Virus record (IMG/VR): IMGVR_UViG_3300005542_000012
Coordinates: 1 to 43,830 of that record
Direction: 5' to 3' (one strand)
DNA: 43,830 nt
Origin: a virus
In this document: piece by piece, positions 37,365 to 43,830 of the stretch
How the letters are laid out: every line of letters starts with the position of its first letter
Numbering within the stretch: position 1 is the first letter of the stretch
Notes under the pieces: generated by a model
Database searches by the model: none
Told to the model about the DNA's origin: nothing
The model's input: the letters and a program-made list of their open reading frames with translations, nothing else
Translations under genes and position numbers: made by a program

Positions 37365-38612
37365 ATCCTGCGTTGAAGTAAATTGATTCGTTACCTTGGG
37401 CTTAGGGGTAACGGTACGAGTGAATTTAACTGGCGGATTCATCGTTTTTTCGTATGCCTGCTGAGCTGCGTACTCCGCCTGAGCTTGTCTCTTAGACTTG
37501 TCAATCCACGCTAGCGCTTCATCGAAAGGCTCTCGCTCAGCTTTTAATCCAGCTCTTTCTTGAGCATCTAAATCTTCCCTGTTTCGTTGGACGATCGCTT
37601 GGTCCTCGAGCTGGTCAGGAAGCCCTGTAGGTATTGGCTGCTGGTAGCGCTTCAGAATTGGAATGTCGGGAATCTGCGAAGGCTCGGCTTGCTGCGTGCC
37701 GATGATTTGAGCTGGGCCTTCATCTTGGAGCGGAAGTGGATTAGTTTCCGGCAACTGAGTAGGAGAGGCTTTCTGCGCGATCTGGAACGCCGGGCGCGCA
37801 GGCTTTGGTCCAGACTGCAAGCTGCGCCCATAAGAGTTCCACGGAAGTTCAGACGATTGGGCTACCGGAGGCTGGGGCTTTTCAGATTCAGCCGGCGATT
37901 CGACATACTCTCCTTCAACAGCGTCGGGATACTTCGGAAGCGGTGCACCGGGATAGACTGGCGGTCTCTGTGTCTGAGCAGCTTCAACATAATCACTTAC
38001 TGATGGCCGACGAACCGCCCGCCCTATAACAGGAATACGCGAAAAAGCATCCTGGGCAGCAACTTTACCAACAGCAGCAGCCTTTGGGCCGACATCCATA
38101 GCGGCTACGCTTGGGGCCGCTTTCCGCAAGCCCGAAGCCAGCATAATGAAGTTGCCGATTGTCTGCCCGAGTCCTTCCGCTCCTTGGCCTGTAACTACGG
38201 GATTCAAGGATTTTGCTTCTTGGAGAGTAGAGCTTGCGGCATTCCCCAAAGACATTCTCTTTACAGCTCCCATAAAATTAAAGGGCTGCGCGCTCTGGGC
38301 TTGGGGGACAGATACGTTTCCAGGCATCACGGGATTTGACAACGCACTTACCGTTGGTTTTGCCAGACCATTAAGAAGACCTGGTATATCCCCAGCGAGA
38401 GATGTTTCCATGTCAACTTTTGGCGCAGGCGACCCTGGGGCAAGTCCGGCGTTGGGAGCGCTTCTCGGCATATCCGAATACTGCGGATATTTCGCCAGAA
38501 TCTTTTCCTCAAGATCGGAATCGCTAAGGTCATCGTAAGAACCTGGATACTTTGAGCGTATTGCTTGCGCCAAAGTCGATGTCTGCGGCTGAGGAATAGG
38601 CTGAGTGCTCAT
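37305..38612 (-). CDS. Large disordered virion-associated protein (435 aa)
   Basis: A 435-aa Pro/Gln/Ala-rich protein without clear domains. The N-terminus has IRSKYPGSYDDLSDSDLEEK, the pattern of short motifs seen in internal virion proteins (ejection proteins). The C-terminus contains VKFTRTVTPKPKVTNQF. Start overlaps the 492-aa gene by four bases. Probably an internal head or ejection protein. Confidence 0.5.
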   Translation of the reverse strand: MSTQPIPQPQTSTLAQAIRSKYPGSYDDLSDSDLEEKILAKYPQYSDMPRSAPNAGLAPGSPAPKVDMETSLAGDIPGLLNGLAKPTVSALSNPVMPGNVSVPQAQSAQPFNFMGAVKRMSLGNAASSTLQEAKSLNPVVTGQGAEGLGQTIGNFIMLASGLRKAAPSVAAMDVGPKAAAVGKVAAQDAFSRIPVIGRAVRRPSVSDYVEAAQTQRPPVYPGAPLPKYPDAVEGEYVESPAESEKPQPPVAQSSELPWNSYGRSLQSGPKPARPAFQIAQKASPTQLPETNPLPLQDEGPAQIIGTQQAEPSQIPDIPILKRYQQPIPTGLPDQLEDQAIVQRNREDLDAQERAGLKAEREPFDEALAWIDKSKRQAQAEYAAQQAYEKTMNPPVKFTRTVTPKPKVTNQFTSTQDLADALRRSIDMVRSTRAGK

Positions 38613-40087
38613 CGGATGGCGAGAGGATCATTAGCTCCAGCTTGTGGCAGATTTGGCTGCCCTTTGAGCCCCTGCTGGATTCGCTGCTGGGTGACTTGCA
38701 TCTTGCTATTGGCGAGTTGCTTATAGTTCGCGATCGCTGAGCGTAAGGTTGCAAGATTTGCGTTGTTCGGCAAGGTTGCTCCCTGCTGAGAGATTTCAGA
38801 ATCGGTGAGGTGTCCGCCAGAGAGCATCTTCGTTACTTCGCGGCTGTAGGCATTCGCAACCACGCTGAAGTCGTTCAAATTGGAGGAACCGAACTGCGAC
38901 TTCCATTGGTTCTTCAAAGTGTTCAAGGCTCGCGTGTCATTGTTCTGTAGGGCTGCTGAGACTTTATCCAGTAAGTCGGCATGCGCAAGCGCAGTCTTGT
39001 AGGCGTTTATTTCGTCACCCATCTTGCCCGATGTGGCCGATTTCAAAGTCGCCTTGGCAGCTTGCGTGGTTGCAGACTGCGGACTCTGCGCCCCGCTGCT
39101 TACCGCCTGGGATTTAGTCGCGTATGTGACATTGCCTGGGTTATTTGGGTCGGCTACTTGCACCACTCCGCCCATTGCAGGCGCACCGAGTCCCAGCGGA
39201 GTTTTCTTGCCGCTTATTTTGTTGACGAGGGTTGGACCAGCGGTACCTTGCACTGGTACCGTCTGCGCCGCCGTTCCTCTCAATAGTTGAGAGTATCTCC
39301 CCATATCAATTTCTTGGTTGGCGAGCTCGGGATGTCCGATAGCTTGCGCTTCCTCCGCGGTCATCAAGACTTGGGGGACTTCGGCGCCCTGCACCGGCTG
39401 ATACTGGCCGTTTTCGTCTTTCTGGAAAAGTCCTCGTCCGGGGACGACGACCGGCTTACCGGCTTGTACCTGGGCGGCTCCAATCCTTCCCCCTGCGCCA
39501 ATCTCGGCAGCCTGAGTTCTTGCCCCTGCGCCGATCTGCGCCTGTAAAATCTTCGGCAATTGGTCGTTCGGAACCATCATCTGGCCGCCGTTTGGCAGAG
39601 TTACGGCAGTGCTGTTCTGCATGCGCTGCGTGATGGCTTTTTTCTGCTCCGTCTCCGCCTGCTGCGCCTCAAGCTGAGCCTGCTGATACTTTCGTAAAAA
39701 CGGCAGTTGATAGGGAGCTTGGTAGCCAGCTTCAAGTCCTACTCCAAACCCGCCATTCCTTCCTGTGCGCGCGTAAGACTCAGCGCTGGCCGCCTGTCCC
39801 GCGATGGCTCCCTGGAGTCCTCCCATAAGGATTTGCATCAGTTTATGGGCTTTGGTCTGAGGTGGAGGCGCGGGAGCGACTTGCGGTTGAGATGGCGCAC
39901 TCTCAGGCATTGCCGTCGCGCCCTGTGGCTGCGCTGTGGCCTGCTGCGCTTGGGGTGGGGGGAGAACACCCGGCGAAGGCGCTAATGGGCTTTGAGCGTC
40001 CCCTTGGGGCATATTCTGGCCGCCCAAAGCTCGAAGAAAGAACGGAACAAGTTGGGTAGGGTTAGGGGTTATCTGTGGGCTGCTCAT
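38609..40087 (-). CDS. Large Gln/Pro-rich internal virion protein candidate (492 aa)
   Basis: A 492-aa protein: Pro/Gln/Ala-rich N-terminal 110 residues, a middle helical zone (QLPFLRKYQQAQLEAQQAET) and a C-terminal helical domain (YKTALAHADLLDKVSAAL). Low complexity with long helices is typical of podovirus internal proteins injected with DNA. Position between tail and spike genes supports a virion role. No lysozyme motif. Confidence 0.5.
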   Translation of the reverse strand: MSSPQITPNPTQLVPFFLRALGGQNMPQGDAQSPLAPSPGVLPPPQAQQATAQPQGATAMPESAPSQPQVAPAPPPQTKAHKLMQILMGGLQGAIAGQAASAESYARTGRNGGFGVGLEAGYQAPYQLPFLRKYQQAQLEAQQAETEQKKAITQRMQNSTAVTLPNGGQMMVPNDQLPKILQAQIGAGARTQAAEIGAGGRIGAAQVQAGKPVVVPGRGLFQKDENGQYQPVQGAEVPQVLMTAEEAQAIGHPELANQEIDMGRYSQLLRGTAAQTVPVQGTAGPTLVNKISGKKTPLGLGAPAMGGVVQVADPNNPGNVTYATKSQAVSSGAQSPQSATTQAAKATLKSATSGKMGDEINAYKTALAHADLLDKVSAALQNNDTRALNTLKNQWKSQFGSSNLNDFSVVANAYSREVTKMLSGGHLTDSEISQQGATLPNNANLATLRSAIANYKQLANSKMQVTQQRIQQGLKGQPNLPQAGANDPLAIR

Positions 40088-40393
40088 CTAGCCTCCATAA
40101 AACGGGTTCTTGGGGCCTTGCACCCCGAAATACCTCGGATCGACCATCGGCGCCTGTGGGGTATTGATCGGCGGCTGAAAGCCTTGGCTTTGGGCGTTGC
40201 CCTGCTGCTGGAGCCCTTGTCCGAGTCCAGAGAGGCTATTGGACAGCGCTTTGCGGGCGAACATCTGCCCTTGGGTCAATCCTTGGTTTGGGTCGGCGAC
40301 CGTCTTTGCTCCCGGCGTTCCCGTAGCGACCGCTTGGCCACCCAGCATATCGTTCGTCGCGCTGGGGTCTAACTTTCCTAGTGCTTGTCCCAT
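40088..40393 (-). CDS. Small Gln/Gly-rich virion protein (101 aa)
   Basis: The start is ATG at 40393 with AGGAG eight bases upstream; a longer frame to 40483 overlaps the previous gene. The product is Gln/Gly/Ser-rich (SLSGLGQGLQQQGNAQS) with a Pro-rich end. Likely a disordered minor structural protein. Confidence 0.5.
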   Translation of the reverse strand: MGQALGKLDPSATNDMLGGQAVATGTPGAKTVADPNQGLTQGQMFARKALSNSLSGLGQGLQQQGNAQSQGFQPPINTPQAPMVDPRYFGVQGPKNPFYGG

Positions 40394-40403
40394 GATCGTT
40401 CTC

Positions 40404-40946
40404 CTAGAAAGGAATCGCGCTGGCCAGTCCGCCAGCCACGCCGCCGAGTAAGCCGCCAATCCCAGGTTTTTGCAAAGGCGCATTCATGATGGAAGCGTTT
40501 CCGCCGATGGCCTGCCCGGAGTAAGCCGTGGGGTTGGCGATCTGCGCCTGACCCATAAGCCCCGCAGCTCCGCCCTGCTTTGCCGACTCCTGTGCCTGGA
40601 GTCCTTGCATAAGCTGGTCGTCAAATGCTCTGGCCTGCTGAGAATCAAGGTCGGTGAGCGCCTGATTGCGGAATCCGGATGGCAAGCCTTGTTGCGTTCC
40701 CAGACGTTGAAGTAGCTGCTGGCGAGCTGGCGCAAAACTTCGCGCCACAAGCCCCGAACTGGCGTCGGTGAGTTGATTGAAGTACGGCAGCCCATTGTTC
40801 ATGCGCGAGGTATAGAACGGGTTTACCTTGTTCTGCTGGTTCTCCAAGAACTGCTCTTGCCGGCCGTAGGTCCCGGAAAGTTGGTTCGTAAGATTCGCTT
40901 GCGCGTTGGCTGCATTATTTTGAGCTGAAGTTGGACCGCCGCCCAT
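40404..40946 (-). CDS. Gln/Ala/Gly-rich structural protein (180 aa)
   Basis: A 180-aa protein with NAANAQANLTNQLSGTYGRQ, a middle helical region (RNQALTDLDSQQARAFDDQL) and a Gly-rich tail (GGLLGGVAGGLASAIPF). The Gly-rich amphipathic end might insert in membranes, as in DNA-ejection proteins. This is inference from composition. Confidence 0.5.
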   Translation of the reverse strand: MGGGPTSAQNNAANAQANLTNQLSGTYGRQEQFLENQQNKVNPFYTSRMNNGLPYFNQLTDASSGLVARSFAPARQQLLQRLGTQQGLPSGFRNQALTDLDSQQARAFDDQLMQGLQAQESAKQGGAAGLMGQAQIANPTAYSGQAIGGNASIMNAPLQKPGIGGLLGGVAGGLASAIPF

Positions 40947-40950
40947 ATCT

Positions 40951-41367
40951 CTACCTCACCGTGACCGAAACCCTGTCGGCCGATTTTGCTCCCCACTCGC
41001 GTAACACCACGTTCCAGTCCGGGCATCGCTGCTCCGGCTTCTCTCGTCTTGCGATGTGGATGAAAGTCTCTTTTCCCCGTGCTCCGTTGTCCGCGAGGAA
41101 GTTGTTATAGCGTTGCGCCAAGAGTCTCAGTGCCAAGGGGTCGATGGCGCGAAACACCGGAACGTCCGGCTTGAGGACATAGCCCATGATCCCCAGAACA
41201 TCAGCGCCGTTCTTTGCGATCCAGACCTTAGCCAGATGGGATAAATTGATGTCTTCAACCAGCTCCCGCCGGCAGAAATCTACCGCGGCATCATGTAACT
41301 CTGGGTCAAGCGGAGTCAGCATCGCTCCGTTTCCCAAAAAATCGATTGGATAGATCCGTGTACTCAT
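40951..41367 (-). CDS. GNAT-like / internal virion gp13-like protein (138 aa)
   Basis: The ATG at 41367 overlaps the stop of the preceding gene (ATGA). The 138-aa product has ISTRIYPI-like start, DINLSHLAKVWIAKNGADVL, and a helical part followed by ETFIHIARREKPEQRCPDW. It resembles small GNAT-fold proteins found among podovirus internal virion proteins. Catalytic competence is not apparent. Confidence 0.5.
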   Translation of the reverse strand: MSTRIYPIDFLGNGAMLTPLDPELHDAAVDFCRRELVEDINLSHLAKVWIAKNGADVLGIMGYVLKPDVPVFRAIDPLALRLLAQRYNNFLADNGARGKETFIHIARREKPEQRCPDWNVVLREWGAKSADRVSVTVR

Positions 41368-41867
41368 CAGAATGTCAGCTTGGAGTTGTTGATTCTGCCG
41401 TAATAGTTGCTGCGGTCTGAGCCGCCCGATGCGGTCTTGGTGTACTCCGGAGGAGTCGAAGGGATGCTGGGCGCTCCCGTCTCGGCAGTGGCTTTGCCCT
41501 GGGCCTGCACTTTTCTCGACTCCCGCCCCAGCGCATTGATCGAGGACACAAAGAAATTGGTCGTGGGAGGAGTTGTTCCTGACGTGCACTCCACGAACAA
41601 TTGCCGGTTGCCTCGATCCCTCAATTCATGGAACAAGGTATTTTCGTCGTTCTTGTAAACCCGCCATCCGATGATGTCGAAGAACACCTGAGGAAGGTTC
41701 CAGGTCAACAGAACTCCTCTTGACCCTGACTGGACGATGATGTCTCGCGGCGCTTGGGGAAGTTTGGCGGTTCCCCGGTTTCTGAGAAAATCGAGCGCGA
41801 CCTGGCGCTCTTTGTTTCTATCAAGCGCCGTCTGTCCTTTCGACGGCCACTTCCCGGTGAACCTCAT
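41367..41867 (-). CDS. Fibronectin-like domain protein of the tail module (166 aa)
   Basis: The middle (PQAPRDIIVQSGSRGVLLTW, WRVYKNDENTLFHEL, TTNFFVSSINALGRES) has the strand pattern of a fibronectin type III or Ig-like fold, common in phage virion surface proteins. The C-terminus is Gly/Ser/Asn-rich. It overlaps the large tail gene by four bases. Confidence 0.55.
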   Translation of the reverse strand: MRFTGKWPSKGQTALDRNKERQVALDFLRNRGTAKLPQAPRDIIVQSGSRGVLLTWNLPQVFFDIIGWRVYKNDENTLFHELRDRGNRQLFVECTSGTTPPTTNFFVSSINALGRESRKVQAQGKATAETGAPSIPSTPPEYTKTASGGSDRSNYYGRINNSKLTF

Positions 41868-43830
41868 GCGCCTCTGGAATCTCCGATGATCGGTAAGAGC
41901 GCATACACTCTGCCGTAGCTTTCCAGGGGGACGTGCGGAGGAGAGTTAAGCGCCAAACTTCCATCCCCAGAGTGCGAGGTTAAGCGTATGCGGAAATAAG
42001 TGTGGTGAAGCTCCGGGCGGTCGATAGTCGCGCGGAACCTGAAATCATCTTCGTATCCAGAGACCACGATTCCAGGATTGTCGCTCGGGGTAAGTTCCTC
42101 AAATGCAAAGTTGTCAGTTCCTAAATCCGTCTTCAGTGTCTTGCCGATGGCAATGTCTACGTTCGGGTCTCCGTACCAATCAACGAACTGCACAGAAGGC
42201 CTCTCAGGTCCAGGATTGACCAGCGAGATTGCGTCCGAAGTGAACTGATTATGTGCGTCGTCTGCTCCCGAATAGTGCTGGTACAGTGAGGTCAAAACTC
42301 CGTTGCTATTTCCTGTGGGCATCGCCCAAACCTGCATCTTGCCGTTAACGTCCCTTACGACTGCCGAGGTGAACGGGCCGCTAAGCTGCCCAAGAAACTG
42401 CGCTGAGTAACCTTGCCCGTAAGGACTCGAGGACTCGCTGATACCGTATGGGCTGCTGGTCTCAGTCAGCTTGAAGTCATGGATTATGGTGTACGGTGTC
42501 CCGTCAGATTTCCGGCCCTCGATGCGAATCTCGTCTTTATGAAGAGCTGCCGACCGGAAGTACAGCAGCTCCACTGTAGAAAGATACTGGTCGCCGATCT
42601 GCGAAAGCTCCGCGGCTTCGTATTCTTCCGAGATGACCATCGGCAATCCGTTAACGAATGTGCAGAGTTCCTTGTCGCCAGATACCCAGAAGAATCCGTG
42701 ATGGGTCTTAGTCTTGGCTCTCGCTCCGGCACACCCAACCGGCCACGGGCCGCGCCACGCTCTGACTCCAGCAAGGTCAGTCAATATGGCGCAGTCGCTT
42801 TGGGTAGCAACAAAGGCTTCAAGATCGACTTCAGCTAAGCAGCTTACGGGTTGCGCGGTTGGAAAAGTCTCGATGTCATCCGGAGCCCACGATTGCTCCG
42901 GAACTCCCATAAATCGCCCATTGCGTGCGTCCAGTGCACTTCCCGAAATCCTTACTGTGGGCGAGGCTGGGTCACAGGAATATATGTAATCACCGATGAC
43001 CGCGAACATGGTCTGCGCTGTGGGGATGACGCCGTTTCGGGTAGGCAGTTCAAAGTTGCCGTCGATCGACCCTGATGTTAGGGTGAAGGATGTGGCTGTG
43101 TTAGGCACGGTGATCCAGTTGTTTCCTGAATCCACGCATACATACGGGACTTGGGCTCCGTCTCCCGTCCGACCTAATACGATCACCCACTCCGAATCCC
43201 CAGCCGAATTGTTTCCGCCCACGGTCGACATTTGCGGCAGCCCGGTAAAGCTCACATCAACTGTCGAGGCGGTATTGGCGAGCCGGGAGCCGATAGAGAT
43301 GCGGTTACCTACCTGCCCTGAGACTGGGTTGTAGTAAGCCGCGTAAAACTGATAACCAGAGAGGATTGCTACCGGAAGCCCATTCGCGTCATTCGCTCCC
43401 GCCGAAACCGTTACCGAAGCGCCCTCCGCCGTGGTCGGAACTCTTATCCCGTTATCTCGCCAAGTCGAGCCATCAAAGAACTTCTGGTTGCTACCGTCTC
43501 CGTAATAAAAGCGATTGCTGAACGAATAAGAATTTCCTGGGACCGTGGTTGAGACCAGCGGTGTCCCCCGTATCGTAGGAACAATCTCACTGGGGGGAGT
43601 GGTGATCGTAAAGGTGCGCCACTGGGGAAGCGTCTGAAATATCAGAATGTATTTTGTGCCATTCCAAAGCGTGATCGGGAAAATGCCAGTGGTAGAGCCG
43701 ACCACAGTTCCCACCACGGAAACGGTGCTGTATCCCCATCTCTGCTCCAAATATCCGGCTTGCTTGGGAACCCAGTTCAGGCACCGCAGCAAGCGGTTAT
43801 GCGGCATGTTGAGCGGGTTCGAGCGGGAGT
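41864..43830 (-). CDS. Tail tubular protein B-like structural protein, main part (669 aa in full)
   Basis: Beta-rich structural protein with a RCLNWVPKQAGYLEQRWGYS start region, typical of tail tubular B or P22-like gp10/stabiliser proteins. It continues through the circular junction to GTG at base 163. Later features include NRFYYGDGSNQKFFDGSTWR, repeated Gly/Asn/Ser-rich strands, and a C-terminal ALLPIIGDSRGA. It follows the 234-aa adaptor gene and precedes the FN3-like gene. No enzymatic motif is seen. Probably forms the tail nozzle. Confidence 0.7.
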   Translation of the reverse strand, partial: SRSNPLNMPHNRLLRCLNWVPKQAGYLEQRWGYSTVSVVGTVVGSTTGIFPITLWNGTKYILIFQTLPQWRTFTITTPPSEIVPTIRGTPLVSTTVPGNSYSFSNRFYYGDGSNQKFFDGSTWRDNGIRVPTTAEGASVTVSAGANDANGLPVAILSGYQFYAAYYNPVSGQVGNRISIGSRLANTASTVDVSFTGLPQMSTVGGNNSAGDSEWVIVLGRTGDGAQVPYVCVDSGNNWITVPNTATSFTLTSGSIDGNFELPTRNGVIPTAQTMFAVIGDYIYSCDPASPTVRISGSALDARNGRFMGVPEQSWAPDDIETFPTAQPVSCLAEVDLEAFVATQSDCAILTDLAGVRAWRGPWPVGCAGARAKTKTHHGFFWVSGDKELCTFVNGLPMVISEEYEAAELSQIGDQYLSTVELLYFRSAALHKDEIRIEGRKSDGTPYTIIHDFKLTETSSPYGISESSSPYGQGYSAQFLGQLSGPFTSAVVRDVNGKMQVWAMPTGNSNGVLTSLYQHYSGADDAHNQFTSDAISLVNPGPERPSVQFVDWYGDPNVDIAIGKTLKTDLGTDNFAFEELTPSDNPGIVVSGYEDDFRFRATIDRPELHHTYFRIRLTSHSGDGSLALNSPPHVPLESYGRVYALLPIIGDSRGA
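43711..43830. repeat. Right copy of 120-bp terminal direct repeat (circular overlap)
   Basis: Exact copy of bases 1-120. Removing one copy gives a circle of 43,710 bp. A true short terminal repeat, as in T7-like phages, is possible. The round length of 120 and its position inside a coding region favour an assembly overlap. Confidence 0.97.

Overview
This window is a complete, circularly closed genome of an uncultured, probably temperate, tailed phage. Its first 120 bases are repeated exactly as its last 120 bases, which leaves a circle of 43,710 bp. One structural gene reads continuously across that junction. A large portal, a major capsid protein resembling the SU10/DUF5309 group, tail-tubular-like proteins, and the lack of any tape-measure or sheath gene suggest a short-tailed (podovirus-like) particle. 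The host cannot be fixed from the sequence. Several exported proteins and lipoproteins, and the overall style of the genes, suggest a soil or freshwater Gram-negative host, possibly an Acidobacteriota member (inference).

The genome has two transcriptional arms that diverge at 17.88-18.04 kb and converge at 31.35 kb. The rightward arm (18.0-31.3 kb) holds a MerR-like excisionase candidate, a tyrosine integrase, a ribbon-helix-helix regulator, a tRNA-Ser-like hairpin beside the integrase (candidate attP), a Sak4-like ATPase, a J-domain protein, three HNH nucleases, many small zinc-binding proteins, an Ala-rich repeat protein and a cytosine methyltransferase locus. No DNA polymerase, primase or replicative helicase was found, so replication probably depends on the host.

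The leftward arm (17.9 kb down to 0.16 kb, then across the junction from 43.7 to 31.36 kb) carries small leader genes and a second, catalytic-domain-only recombinase. Packaging genes, portal, scaffold and capsid follow. Next is a sugar module (GDP-mannose 3,5-epimerase-like enzyme, two glycosyltransferases, one methyltransferase), then the tail and internal virion proteins, a large tail spike, and a lysis-type cluster. A small opposite-strand cassette (36.6-37.4 kb) with its own promoter looks like a moron.

The main oddities are these. (1) The terminase large subunit is split into an ATPase half and a nuclease half by four unrelated genes, and the nuclease half has no normal start codon. (2) At the cytosine methyltransferase locus, two overlapping reading frames both carry sequence motifs typical of phage methylases. 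(3) The sugar module sits inside the virion operon. (4) A 13-bp GGGYNNGGGACCC motif recurs in four consecutive gene leaders. (5) The moron and the integrase share a 13-bp promoter element. Genes are tightly packed, often with ATGA-type overlaps, and no gene-free stretch exceeds about 160 bp.
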